From Kaistia geumhonensis (lineage in GTDB: Bacteria; Pseudomonadota; Alphaproteobacteria; Rhizobiales; Kaistiaceae), in assembly GCF_030815145.1 (NCBI RefSeq), contig NZ_JAUSWJ010000001.1, forward strand, positions 992,001 through 1,056,000: a stretch of DNA of 64,000 nt, read 5' to 3'. Below, piece after piece: positions 7,078-15,562 of the stretch (positions within the stretch are counted from its first letter, which is position 1; every line of letters starts with the position of its first letter). Under the pieces are notes generated by a model. It was not told where the DNA came from and made no database searches. It saw only the letters and a list, made by a program, of their open reading frames with translations. Position numbers and translations under genes: made by a program.

Positions 7078-7515
7078 TTAGGGGCAGACGTCCCAGAAGC
7101 CGCTCGTCTTGGCCGGGGTCGTGTAATACCAGCAATAGCCCGCCTTGGGCGGCTGGCCGGCGACCGAGACCGCGGCCGCACCGGCGATGAAGCCGATCGC
7201 CACGCCGGCCGCCACCGCGCCGCCAGGCGGCCAGTAGTAGCGGCCCGGATTGACCACCACGACACCAGGCGGACGATAGACCGGATGTCGGTAGACCGGC
7301 GCCGCGCGATAGACTGGCGCGGCCGGACGATAGGCCGGGCGCGTGGTGGCGCCAGCGGCGCATCCGCGCGGGCCGCAACCCGCCGCCGCGCAGCCGCGCG
7401 GGCCACAGGCCCCGGCCGCGCGCCGTGCCTCGGCAGGCGTCACCTGCGCAAACGGCGCGATGACTGTCGCGGCCGTACCGGCCACGAGAACCAGTGTCTT
7501 CAGGAAGTGTTTCAT
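7078..7515 (-). CDS. Secreted protein with CGPRGC repeats and Pro/Tyr-rich linker
   Basis: I do not recognise a family. The 145-residue product starts with a signal peptide (MKHFLKTLVLVAGTAATVIA, then a likely cleavage near AEA). It continues with two CGPRGCAA-type repeats (about residues 36-53), a RPAYRPAAPVYRAAPVYRHPVYRPPG segment with repeated PVYR units (about 59-85), a short hydrophobic stretch GGAVAAGVAIGFIAGAAAVSVAG (about 97-119) and a Cys/aromatic tail (YCWYYTTP...FWDVCP). Paired cysteines suggest disulfides or metal binding in the envelope. It stands alone between convergent and divergent neighbours. Confidence 0.85.
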   Translation of the reverse strand: MKHFLKTLVLVAGTAATVIAPFAQVTPAEARRAAGACGPRGCAAAGCGPRGCAAGATTRPAYRPAAPVYRAAPVYRHPVYRPPGVVVVNPGRYYWPPGGAVAAGVAIGFIAGAAAVSVAGQPPKAGYCWYYTTPAKTSGFWDVCP

Positions 7516-7679
7516 GTCTCTGCCTTCCCCCGTTGGCTAATCGAAGCTTATCACCACCACGCCGTCCGCCGCAGCGTCGTCGTCAACCGACCCCAGGCAA
7601 GGGCGGAATGGAGGCTGAGACTCGCCAGCGGATAAAATGCCTCTAGAATTGTGGCGCCTCTTCCGACGGAGCCCGATGC

Positions 7680-8138
7680 GTGAGCGAGACTGAAACAGAA
7701 TCCCCTTCCCTGCCCGCCAAGCTGGGGCGCGCAGTCCAGCCGACGCCCGACCGGTCTGCGATCCCCGTCATCCGCACCATCGCGATGCCGGCCGACACGA
7801 ATCCCGCCGGCGACATCTTCGGTGGCTGGCTCATGTCGCAGATGGATCTCGGCGCGAGCACGATCGCGACACGGCGCGCGCGCGGACGCACCGTGACCGC
7901 GGCCGTCGAGGCGATGTCGTTCATCTCCCCCGTCAAGGTCGGCGATGAGGTCACCATCTATGGCCGCATCGTCTCGACCGGCCGTACCTCGATCCGCGTC
8001 TTCGTCGAGGCCTGGCGCCGCAGCCGGGAAAGCGACGACGTCGCGCAGGTTACGCATGCGACTTTCACCTTCGTCGCCATCGATGCCGAGCGTAAGCCGC
8101 GGCTTCTTCCGGCGCTCGAGGCGGGTGTGGACGGCTGA
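7680..8138 (+). CDS. Acyl-CoA thioesterase (YciA-like hotdog)
   Basis: This 152-residue single-hotdog protein matches acyl-CoA thioesterases of the YciA/BACH type, which release free fatty acids from CoA. Key segments are RTIAMPADTNPAGDIFGGWLMSQMD (active-site Asp/Asn region and helix) and AVEAMSFISPVKVGDEVTIYGRIV. The start is a GTG at 7680 preceded by CGGAG; it overlaps an out-of-frame ATG. There is no obvious operon partner. Confidence 0.9.
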   Translation: MSETETESPSLPAKLGRAVQPTPDRSAIPVIRTIAMPADTNPAGDIFGGWLMSQMDLGASTIATRRARGRTVTAAVEAMSFISPVKVGDEVTIYGRIVSTGRTSIRVFVEAWRRSRESDDVAQVTHATFTFVAIDAERKPRLLPALEAGVDG

Positions 8139-8142
8139 GGCG

Positions 8143-8784
8143 TCAGCGAACGGAGATCTGGCTGGCTCCGAAGGCGACGATGCTATCGCCGCTCAGCAGA
8201 TAGTTGATGCTCTGGAAGGCCGTGAAGCCGCCCTTCATGGCCGCGCCCTGGTTGATATAGGCGACCATGCCGTCGCGCGGGCTTACCGGCCCATAGGCCT
8301 TTTCGAGATCGGCGAGGCTTCCGCCGAGCCCCGGCATCGGCGCCGCCGGCTGGGGGCTCGCGAGGCCGTTCGAAGGCGCATCGCAGACCGGATTCGGCTG
8401 CGCATAGGCCGCGGCGACGAGCGTCACCAGTTTCGAATCGCCGCCCGACTCGCCATCGGAAACGAACCAGACCAGTTCCGCCCGGCCGTCCGCGTCGAGC
8501 TGGTAACAGAGCCAATCCGCCGATGCGACGCCGTCCGAGGCATGATGAAGCGTTCCGCCGAAGGCCTCATGCAGGTCTGCGAGTGGCGTCTGGCCGAGAA
8601 TGATCGTCGCCGGGCCGGCGGCGATGGTCGGCGCAGGCGGATTGGGGATCTCGTGCTGCGTTCCCTCGGCGGCCGCGCCCGAGAGCAACGCCGCCGGAAC
8701 GCCGGTCAACCTCGCGCCGTCGTCGGCGAGCGCCGGCCCGGCGGTCATCAGAACGATCAGCGATGCGGCGGCGAACAGTCTCAT
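8143..8784 (-). CDS. Hypothetical secreted protein
   Basis: I do not recognise the family. The 213-residue product has a signal peptide (MRLFAAASLIVLMTAGPALA) and a mature domain with two halves containing similar phrases, TIILGQTPLADLHEAFGG and GLGGSLADLEKAYGPVSPRDG, which suggests an internal duplication. There are two cysteines (WLCYQ and PVCDAP). The ATG at 8784 is chosen because it begins the signal peptide. It is convergent with the thioesterase gene, four bases apart. Confidence 0.85.
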   Translation of the reverse strand: MRLFAAASLIVLMTAGPALADDGARLTGVPAALLSGAAAEGTQHEIPNPPAPTIAAGPATIILGQTPLADLHEAFGGTLHHASDGVASADWLCYQLDADGRAELVWFVSDGESGGDSKLVTLVAAAYAQPNPVCDAPSNGLASPQPAAPMPGLGGSLADLEKAYGPVSPRDGMVAYINQGAAMKGGFTAFQSINYLLSGDSIVAFGASQISVR

Positions 8785-8874
8785 GGCGGGCGTCCCGGAT
8801 TGGCGGCTCCGGCGAGTTCCGGGCAGCCATCGAAGACTATTGGAACCGCCAGGCGCGGTCCACAATGACGGCGA

Positions 8875-9573
8875 TCAAGCAGCGTTCGCGCCGTCGAGAG
8901 ACGCGACATGCCGCACCGAGAACGGTGCCCCGCGCTGCGGCTCGACGAAGAGCGCGAGACGATCAATGACGAGAGGCTTGCCGTCGAACGCCGCGAAATG
9001 GCGGCGAAGGGCCGTGTCGACCGCTTCTGCATCCTCGCGCGGGACGCGCCCCGTCAACGACAGGTGGAAGCGGAAGGCACCGAAGACATAGGGATAGCCC
9101 CAGCGCACGAGGTTGTTTTCCTCCTCGAGCGTGAGACCGGCGGCACGGCGGCGGGCCATGTCGGCCTCCGATATCGGCGCGCGAAACGAATCGAAATCGG
9201 CGACGATCCGTCCGGCCCATTCGTCCAGTTCATCGACCGGCTCGTTGGGGACCAGCGCGAAGAACCGGCCGAGCCGCCGCAGGACCAGTTCCGGAATGGC
9301 AATCGGGCGCGACGCCGCCGCGAAGGCGTCGAAGGCGGCCAGCAACTCGTCCTCGCTGCGACCATCAGCAAGCCCGAACGGTGCCTTCAGCGTGCCGTGG
9401 AAGCCGTATCGGGCGGGGTCGGCGAGATAGGCCTCGACCGTTTCGGGCGCCAGCCCCTCGACGGTGGGGAGCGGCAGGTCTGTGGCCCCGAAGGCGTCGC
9501 GGCCGAGCCAGGCAACGGCCGCGCGGGTCAGCGGATGATCGGGAGCGGGCGTTGCATAGATGGCGTAGCGCAA
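8875..9573 (-). CDS. DUF1045 protein, 2H-phosphoesterase-like
   Basis: This 232-residue protein matches DUF1045, a 2H-phosphoesterase-like family often linked to phosphonate (phn) loci. It starts RYAIYATPAPDHPLTRAAVAWLGRDAFG and has the paired motifs YGFHGTLKAPF and FRFHLSLTGRV, which fit the two H-x-T/S-x catalytic signatures. I chose a TTG start at 9573 because GAGGAC lies just before it and the core begins there; the longer frame to 9615 adds an Arg-rich, unlikely leader. No phn genes are nearby, so the role is open. Confidence 0.85.
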   Translation of the reverse strand: MRYAIYATPAPDHPLTRAAVAWLGRDAFGATDLPLPTVEGLAPETVEAYLADPARYGFHGTLKAPFGLADGRSEDELLAAFDAFAAASRPIAIPELVLRRLGRFFALVPNEPVDELDEWAGRIVADFDSFRAPISEADMARRRAAGLTLEEENNLVRWGYPYVFGAFRFHLSLTGRVPREDAEAVDTALRRHFAAFDGKPLVIDRLALFVEPQRGAPFSVRHVASLDGANAA

Positions 9574-9744
9574 GACAGTCCTCGGCCTTAGTCGAAGCGG
9601 GCGGCGTCTCATCATTACCCCGTCGCGCCGCCGGTGACGACGGCGATTGGTGATGGGCGGCGTTGCGGCGCAGGCAGTGGAAATGCCGGCCCCGATCGGG
9701 CATCATGGCGCGGTCGCCGGGCGCTCGACGAAGGAGAGACCATC

Positions 9745-10035
9745 ATGATCAGGATGCTGCGCTTGGCAGTCTTTGCCGCTCTGGCCTCTGTGTCGGTGGC
9801 CGTGGAGGCCGGCGCGTTCAGCTATTACGATGGCCACACCGCGCCCGTCCCGGACTGGCAGGTGTTCGGCTTTGACCTGACGACAGTCCCCGGCGACGTC
9901 GCCTCGCTGATGGCGTTCAAAGCCTCGCTGGACCCGCGCCTGCAACTTGCCGTCAACAACCGCTGCAAGCAGGACATCGTCTCGATGCCCTGGCGTTATT
10001 CGTCCAAGGTGCGGATGTTCTGCTGGGGCCACTAG
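9745..10035 (+). CDS. Small secreted protein, VFGFD/RYSSxVRxFC family (copy 1)
   Basis: A 96-residue protein with a signal peptide (MIRMLRLAVFAALASVSVAVEAGA). The mature part holds WQVFGFDLTT and ends NNRCKQDIVSMPWRYSSKVRMFCWGH. The next gene (10356) has the same two landmarks, so they are paralogues of a family I cannot name. AAGGAGAGACC precedes the ATG. Two cysteines at matching places in both copies suggest a disulfide. Confidence 0.85.
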   Translation: MIRMLRLAVFAALASVSVAVEAGAFSYYDGHTAPVPDWQVFGFDLTTVPGDVASLMAFKASLDPRLQLAVNNRCKQDIVSMPWRYSSKVRMFCWGH

Positions 10036-10355
10036 GGCGGGACCGGCTCCGCGAACGATTCGCCTTCCGCGGCTCGCTACAAATCGAAGCCTGACATCGC
10101 AGCGAGGGTCGTCTGGCATTCGGCTGCGACGACGTTCTGCCGTTCCTCTTCGTGAGTTACTCAACGGCGCTCCATGCGGCTGGCCGTCGAGCGCTGCGTC
10201 CGATCCTGCCCTTGGAACGAAAATCCGCTCCCGCCGTTTGCCTCCCGGAAGCTGCTGATGGTCTCGACAGACAAGAACATCGGCAGCGCCGGATAGGAAC
10301 AGAACTCATCAGAGAAGGTCTCCGGACGCTTCTCGTCGCATTCAGGGAGCTCAAG
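10036..10355. other. Intergenic region with EcfG promoter
   Basis: This 320-bp gap separates the two small secreted paralogues. Besides the EcfG-type promoter at 10214-10238 I see no gene, repeat or clear terminator. Confidence 0.5.
10214..10238 (+). promoter_or_regulatory. EcfG (general stress response) promoter
   Basis: GGAAC, 16 bases, CGTT is an exact match to the consensus recognised by EcfG, the general-stress sigma factor of alphaproteobacteria. It lies 118 bp before the start codon of the second small secreted protein. Confidence 0.68.
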
Positions 10356-10742
10356 ATGGCGTTTTACTCTTTCGGCAAGCTTGTGGCCGGTGGCCTTGTT
10401 CTTTCCGCGCTGGCATTCTCTCCTGCGTTGGCGCAGGATGCTCAGTCCGATACGCCGTCCGTCCAGCCGAACACCGGCGCCACGACGACGCCGACGACTC
10501 CGGGCACGCCCGACACCGCCAATCCGTCGAATGGCGTCTCGCCGGAATCGTCGAGCGAAGCCGACAAGCCGGGTGGTGCGATTGCCGATCAGGACGTGTT
10601 CGGCTTCGACATCTCGATGGGCACCGCCAAGCTGACGGCGGAGCAGATGATGGCGGCCAAGAACACCTGCCGCGATCAGGTCACGATCGACCCGACTCGC
10701 TATTCCTCGACGGTCCGCTCCTTCTGCGATCAGCTCAAGTGA
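10356..10742 (+). CDS. Small secreted protein, VFGFD/RYSSxVRxFC family (copy 2)
   Basis: This 128-residue paralogue of the gene at 9745 has a signal peptide ending in SPALA, a 60-residue Thr/Pro/Ser-rich low-complexity linker (ATTTPTTPGTPDTANPS) and the shared core QDVFGFDISMGT ... NTCRDQVTIDPTRYSSTVRSFCDQ. The ATG at 10356 follows CAGGGAGCTCAAG. An EcfG-type promoter upstream suggests induction in general stress. The 3' end overlaps the convergent recO gene by 13 bp. Confidence 0.87.
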   Translation: MAFYSFGKLVAGGLVLSALAFSPALAQDAQSDTPSVQPNTGATTTPTTPGTPDTANPSNGVSPESSSEADKPGGAIADQDVFGFDISMGTAKLTAEQMMAAKNTCRDQVTIDPTRYSSTVRSFCDQLK

Positions 10743-11497
10743 TCGCCCGGCGCGTCCACGAGCGCGCGCCTCAGCCTTGAAACGAATTCGCGCCGCGCGG
10801 CAGGCTCCTCCAGACCGCGCGGCGCGTAGACGTCGCGATCGAGGAAGTGACCGGTGAGCCGGAAGGCATCGTCGAGCGCTGCCGCAGCATCGTTGGCGCC
10901 ACGGCCGCCGATCAGCAAGCCCGGCAACGCCAGGAGTCGCTCCTCGTATCCCCGCGCGCCTTCGGCGCTAACCGCGCGGCCGCTGCGTGGCGAAACGAAA
11001 ACCAGCCCTTCCGTCATCCCGGTCACAGCGCAGCGAGAAAGATCGAGCCCGAAGCCGCTTTCCTCCAGGAAAGCGAGCTCGAAGCGCGCCATGAATGTTC
11101 CAATGTCGACAGGGTCGGGACCGATGACTGCCGCGAACCCGGCCATCGCGGCCTCCGCGGCGTCGTGGAGGCCCTGGTGGCTTTCCCGCTCGGCCAGCAG
11201 CCGCAAATGCCCCACCAGAACCTGAAGCGCGAAAAGCGCGAGCGGTCGGTCCATGATCGCACCCGCGCGAAGCGATGTCGGCTCGACGGTGAACACGCCG
11301 AGCTGGTCGTCCAGCCGGGCCCGCCAGGTTGCCACCACGCGATTACCGGGCTGCAGCACCGGCGCCAGTCGCTTCGAGCGACCGCCCCGGACGACCCCGA
11401 GCTGCCGGCCACGCTCGGCGGTCATCAGCTCGAGGATGACACTGGCCTCGCCGAGGCGGCGGACACCGAGCACGATGCCCTCATCGCTCCACTGCAT
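10730..11497 (-). CDS. recO: DNA repair protein RecO
   Basis: RecO anneals ssDNA and loads RecA with RecR in recombinational gap repair. The 255-residue protein starts MQWSDEGIVLGVRRLGEASVILELMTAERGRQLGVVRGGRSKR, the N-terminal OB-fold signature, and has the typical FELAFLEESGFGLDLSRCAVTG segment near residue 140. In many Hyphomicrobiales recO follows rnc-era; here it stands alone, about 47 kb from that operon in this window. Confidence 0.95.
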   Translation of the reverse strand: MQWSDEGIVLGVRRLGEASVILELMTAERGRQLGVVRGGRSKRLAPVLQPGNRVVATWRARLDDQLGVFTVEPTSLRAGAIMDRPLALFALQVLVGHLRLLAERESHQGLHDAAEAAMAGFAAVIGPDPVDIGTFMARFELAFLEESGFGLDLSRCAVTGMTEGLVFVSPRSGRAVSAEGARGYEERLLALPGLLIGGRGANDAAAALDDAFRLTGHFLDRDVYAPRGLEEPAARREFVSRLRRALVDAPGDHLS

Positions 11498-11609
11498 CGC
11501 CGCGTCCGTCCCGTTGCCCTCGTACCCGGTTGCCCCGCGTAGCTATTGCCAATCTGGTCATGCAAGCCGATCGACGCCAGCCTTCGGCGACAACACGGTT
11601 CAAAAAGCA

Positions 11610-11637
11610 AAAGGCCCGGCGTTTCCGCCGGGCCTTT
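11610..11637 (-). terminator. Terminator after the porin gene
   Basis: A 12-bp perfect stem (AAAGGCCCGGCG with complement, 4-base loop) lies 22 bases after the porin stop. On the minus strand it is followed by a T-rich run (TTTTGCTTTTT). Confidence 0.85.
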
Positions 11638-11658
11638 CCCATTCCCGTGAGGGAATGA

Positions 11659-12969
11659 TTACCAGGAGCGCTTCATCCAGAGGTTGACAGCCCAGACGTC
11701 GCCGTCCAGATCGCCACCGTCGAGGAGGTCGCGGTCGACATTCGCATGCGAATACTGACCGTCGAGCATCAGGTCGAGACCGGCAACCGGCGTCCAGCCC
11801 GTCGAAGCGACGAGGCGGTAGGCATCGATCGTCAGGTTGTCGTAGTAGCCATTGCCGTCATAGGCAGCGTAGCCGCCCGACACAGCCGACCAGACCGAGG
11901 GGGTCCAGACATGCTTGTACGAAGCGAGGGCCGACCAGCTGGAGCCCGGAGCGACGGCGAAGTTGAGCGTGTTGTCAGCCGCGACGATGCCGTTGCCGAC
12001 GAGACCCGCAACCGACGTACCGCCGGCGATGCCGGTGTACGAGTTGGCGTTGTCGCCATACGAAGCCGTGACGAAGAACTTGTCGCCGGCCGAGAAGCTG
12101 TCGAGAGCGAACTCGACGCTACCGCCGATGGCCCAGCCAGTCTGCGCGCTGAAGTCATACGGGTCGAGCAGCGTGCCCGAGCCCGAACGGTCGACAGCGT
12201 TGTTCACGTAGGCAGCGGCCAGCTTCGTCGAGAAGATGCCCGAGGCGTAGGTGATCGCACCGACGACGTCCGGAATGTTGTTCTGGCCACCGTAGTAGTA
12301 GATGTCGTCGGCCGGATTCAGCGGGTCGCCAGAATTGGTGACCTGAAGGCCGTCGAGGCCCGGGGCGGCGCCACGGTCACGCTGGTCTTCGATCGACAGG
12401 GCGAGACCGAAGCCGTTGATGGCATAGGTCGCCTGGATGTGATCGGTCGAGGTGTCCGAACCGAACACGCCGGTGTCGGTGTAGCCACGGCCGAAGTCGA
12501 ACAGCGAAGTGAAGCGACCAGCCTTGATCGGCCCGATCGACAGCCAGGCGCTGTCAACATAGGCCGAATTGGTGGCCGAGTTGACGATCTGCGCAGCCGA
12601 CTGCGAGAAGTTGCCGGCGTTGCCGGTCTGGGCGCGGAAGTCCAGGAAACCGGTGAGGTTGCCGAACTCGGTGACCGACGAAGCGGTCAGCTGGATCGAA
12701 GCTTCCGTGTAGAAGTTCGACCAGTTCGAGGTCGGGTAGTAGCCGTTGTAGACGCCGAAGTCGGTGTCACCGAAAGCGGTGCCGAACTTCACGTAGCCAC
12801 CGACCTTGATGCAGGTGTCGGTGCCGGGCGAGTAGAAGAAGCCCGAACCAAACGCGTCGCAGACCTTCACGTAGTCAACCGGCTCGGCGACCGTGAGATC
12901 CGCCGCCTGAGCGCCACCGGCCACGATCATCGCAGCGGCAGAGCCGAGGAGAAGGGTCTTGAAGTTCAT
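11659..12969 (-). CDS. Outer-membrane porin (Porin_2 family)
   Basis: This 436-residue general porin of alphaproteobacteria (Omp2b/RopA-like) forms a trimeric beta-barrel in the outer membrane. A signal peptide (cleavage after GGAQA) is followed by the family hallmark VDYVKVCDAFGSGFFYSPGTDTCIKVGGYVKF, with two cysteines, and the chain ends in an aromatic residue (WMKRSW) as barrel proteins do. GGAGGTCAGGAT precedes the ATG, a near-perfect ribosome binding site that fits high expression. It is a single-gene unit with its own terminator. Confidence 0.96.
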   Translation of the reverse strand: MNFKTLLLGSAAAMIVAGGAQAADLTVAEPVDYVKVCDAFGSGFFYSPGTDTCIKVGGYVKFGTAFGDTDFGVYNGYYPTSNWSNFYTEASIQLTASSVTEFGNLTGFLDFRAQTGNAGNFSQSAAQIVNSATNSAYVDSAWLSIGPIKAGRFTSLFDFGRGYTDTGVFGSDTSTDHIQATYAINGFGLALSIEDQRDRGAAPGLDGLQVTNSGDPLNPADDIYYYGGQNNIPDVVGAITYASGIFSTKLAAAYVNNAVDRSGSGTLLDPYDFSAQTGWAIGGSVEFALDSFSAGDKFFVTASYGDNANSYTGIAGGTSVAGLVGNGIVAADNTLNFAVAPGSSWSALASYKHVWTPSVWSAVSGGYAAYDGNGYYDNLTIDAYRLVASTGWTPVAGLDLMLDGQYSHANVDRDLLDGGDLDGDVWAVNLWMKRSW

Positions 12970-13371
12970 ATCCTGACCTCCAAAAGGTTAAACCAGGAGA
13001 TATTTCTTTCTTCTCGTCGCCACCGGATCGATCTTTCGATCTTTCCGTCAGTCGGCTCGCTCGAAGTCCGTCAAATCCCCGTTCGGCTGCATCTGCCTTT
13101 TGATTGTCCCCCACCCCTGGGTGACAGGCGCAACAGCGGGAACCGTTTTGCGATTCCGTGAAAGTGATCATACCGAAAGCCGCCGATGCCGCTATGACGG
13201 AATTGCAACACTACCGACCGTCGTCACGACTTCGCGATTAAGGTCTTCGAAAGAAGTGTTAACGCGCTGGCCCGCATCGACTTTTCCCGACAGGCGGCGC
13301 CCGCGCTTGTACCTTCGGCGGCACCGGAGCATGGTGCCGCCCCTGTTCCAGCCCTGCAAGGATCGGATTTC
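12970..13371. other. Porin-mrp divergent intergenic region
   Basis: This 402-bp gap must hold the divergent promoters of the porin and mrp genes, but I cannot place a -35/-10 pair with confidence. Its one clear structure is an inverted repeat at 13317-13341 (GGCGGCACC, 7-base loop, GGTGCCGCC) in the probable mrp leader, 31 bases before its start. The stretch is AT-richer than the neighbouring genes. Confidence 0.5.
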
Positions 13372-14499
13372 ATGGCCCCCATCGAACGCGACGCGATTCT
13401 GGCGCGACTCGCCACCATCCCCGGACCGGACGGCTCAGGCGACATCGTCTCGCTCGGCCTCGTCTCGGACATCGTCGTCAATGCCGGCAAGGTCATGTTC
13501 TCGATCACCGTCGATGCGGCCCGCGCCGCGGCGATGGAGCCGCTGCGCGCCCGCGCGGCCGAAGCGGTCAAGACGCTGCCCGGCGTCGAGAGCACGCTCG
13601 TGATCCTGACGGCGGAGCGGAAGGGCGGCGCGGGTCAGACGGCTCCTGCTCCGCCGCGCGCCCCCGCTCAGCCCGCGGCCTCGGCGAGCGGCAAGCCGGG
13701 CATTCCCGGCGTTGGGGCCATTGTCGCCGTCGCATCGGGGAAGGGCGGCGTCGGCAAATCGACCACGGCTGTCAACCTCGCGCTCGGGCTCGCCGCCAAC
13801 GGGCTCAAGGTCGGCCTGCTCGACGCCGATATCTATGGTCCGTCGGTGCCGCGCCTGCTGGGTCTCTCCGGCCGGCCGCAGACTCAGGACGGGCGCACGC
13901 TCGTCCCGATGCAGGCCTTCGGCATCAAGGCGATGTCGATGGGCTTTCTTGTCGAGGAAGACACGCCGATGATCTGGCGCGGCCCGATGGTCATGTCGGC
14001 GCTGACGCAGATGCTGCGCGAGGTGGCCTGGGCGCCGCTCGACATCCTCGTCGTCGACATGCCGCCCGGAACCGGCGACGCTCAGCTCACCATGGCGCAG
14101 CAGGTGCCCCTCGCCGGCGCGGTGATCGTCTCGACGCCGCAGGATCTCGCGCTCATCGACGCCCGAAAGGGCCTCGGCATGTTCCGCAAGGTCAATGTGC
14201 CTGTGCTCGGGATCGTCGAGAACATGAGCTACTTCCTCTGCCCGCATTGCGGCGGACGGTCGGACATCTTCGGCCATGGCGGCGCCCGCCACGAGGCGGA
14301 GAAGCTCGACATTCCCTTCCTCGGCGAGATCCCGCTCGAACTCGCGATCCGCGAGACCTCGGATGCCGGCACGCCGATTGTGGCGACCGCCCCCGAGAGC
14401 GCCCATGCCGCCGTCTACCGGACGATCGCCGGACGAATCGCGGCGGCAGTCGCCGGCGGCGCCGGGGCGAAGCCGGCGCCGCGCATCGTTATCGAATAG
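13372..14499 (+). CDS. mrp: Mrp/ApbC-family iron-sulfur carrier ATPase
   Basis: This 375-residue P-loop protein carries and transfers [4Fe-4S] clusters to target enzymes. Residues 1-80 form the MIP18-like (FeS_assembly_P) domain. After a Pro/Ala linker, the ParA/MinD-type ATPase begins with a deviant Walker A ([17 protein letters not shown], about 121-137), followed by [10 protein letters not shown] and [12 protein letters not shown]. The cluster-binding CPHC motif (YFLCPHCGG) is intact. AAGGATCGG lies before the ATG. It is a monocistronic housekeeping gene. Confidence 0.95.
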   Translation: MAPIERDAILARLATIPGPDGSGDIVSLGLVSDIVVNAGKVMFSITVDAARAAAMEPLRARAAEAVKTLPGVESTLVILTAERKGGAGQTAPAPPRAPAQPAASASGKPGIPGVGAIVAVASGKGGVGKSTTAVNLALGLAANGLKVGLLDADIYGPSVPRLLGLSGRPQTQDGRTLVPMQAFGIKAMSMGFLVEEDTPMIWRGPMVMSALTQMLREVAWAPLDILVVDMPPGTGDAQLTMAQQVPLAGAVIVSTPQDLALIDARKGLGMFRKVNVPVLGIVENMSYFLCPHCGGRSDIFGHGGARHEAEKLDIPFLGEIPLELAIRETSDAGTPIVATAPESAHAAVYRTIAGRIAAAVAGGAGAKPAPRIVIE

Positions 14500-14500
14500 G

Positions 14501-15385
14501 TCAGGCCGCCTTGAGCGCCGCCGCGTTAGCGGTGAGGAAGTCCTGCACCGAGCCAGGCTCGCGGCCCGTCCAGTCCTTGACCACCGATGTCGTGATCGCG
14601 TGGAAGCCTTCGGCGGCCGCGACGTCGAAGGCGACGAGACCTTCGACCATGCCGGGCGGCAGGCCGGCCGCGGCGAGGCCCTGCTTCATCGCCTCGGCCG
14701 GCAGCGCCACATGCGCGACCGGCCGGCCGGAGATCTCCGAAGCGAGCGCGGCGAGTTCGTTCTGCGTCACCGGCGCAGGCCCCGTCACGTCGAGGACCGA
14801 CTGACCGGTCGCACGCGCCAGAACGGCAGCGGCGGTCCGGGCGCAATCGGCGCGCAGCACATAGTTGCGGCCGCCCGTTCCGGTCGCGGTGTAGAGCGTT
14901 CCGGTCGCGATCGCGTGCGGCAGGCCGAACAGCAGATAGTCCGTATAGATATGGTCGCGCAGCAGCGTGAAGTCCGCGCCGGACGCGACCACCGCCTGTT
15001 CGGTCCAGAAATGATCGCCGATGAGGCTCGGCTCGGCCGTCGGATAGGGCGCGGGGGCCGAGAGATAGGCGATATGGCCGACGCCGGCCGCAACCGCGGC
15101 GGCGACGGCCGCGCGATGCTGCGCGAGACGGCGACCGGGAACGTCGAGCGCATCGGTCGAGACCAGCAGCATCCGGTCGGCGCCCTTGAAGGCGGCGGCG
15201 AGCGTTTCGGGACGGTCGAAGTCGGCGGCGCGGATTTCGGCGCCCTTCGCGGCGAGGTCGGCGAGCTTCGAGGGATCGCGGGTGGTGCCGATCACCTTGC
15301 CGGCGCCCGATTCGAGCAGCGTCTCGACGACGATGCGGCCGAGATGGCCACCGGCGCCGGTGACGAGGAGTGTGGGTTGGCTCAT
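14501..15385 (-). CDS. NAD(P)H:quinone oxidoreductase 2-like (NmrA/SDR family, YtfG type)
   Basis: This 294-residue atypical short-chain dehydrogenase has the NAD(P)-binding TGAGGHLGRIVVETLL motif at residues 9-24 and the NmrA-like features ATRDPSKLADLAAKG and HIAYLSAPAPYP. It resembles E. coli YtfG/QorB, which reduces quinones. It is divergent from an HxlR-type regulator like E. coli ytfG/ytfH, which supports a role in the response to quinones or other electrophiles. A GTTAC-N5-GTAAC palindrome lies in the shared promoter region. Confidence 0.9.
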   Translation of the reverse strand: MSQPTLLVTGAGGHLGRIVVETLLESGAGKVIGTTRDPSKLADLAAKGAEIRAADFDRPETLAAAFKGADRMLLVSTDALDVPGRRLAQHRAAVAAAVAAGVGHIAYLSAPAPYPTAEPSLIGDHFWTEQAVVASGADFTLLRDHIYTDYLLFGLPHAIATGTLYTATGTGGRNYVLRADCARTAAAVLARATGQSVLDVTGPAPVTQNELAALASEISGRPVAHVALPAEAMKQGLAAAGLPPGMVEGLVAFDVAAAEGFHAITTSVVKDWTGREPGSVQDFLTANAAALKAA

Positions 15386-15442
15386 GGGTCGCTTTTCCTG
15401 GTGTCCTGGGCCGGGTCACGGCGGCCTTGACGGCACCGCCCG

Positions 15443-15457
15443 GTTACACATCGTAAC
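15443..15457. promoter_or_regulatory. Candidate HxlR/QorR operator
   Basis: GTTACACATCGTAAC is a 15-bp inverted repeat with perfect 5-bp arms (one more flanking base pair does not match). It lies 58 bp upstream of the quinone reductase start in the gap shared with the HxlR regulator. Binding is inferred from position and symmetry. Confidence 0.55.
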
Positions 15458-15562
15458 TAGGCGCTTGAACTGCCGCCGTGAAGAACGCATCTTGCCGGCA
15501 CCAAGGCACATGGTCGGAACCGCCGGGCGTATGGCCAGTGCAGGACGGCGAACGGAGATGCG

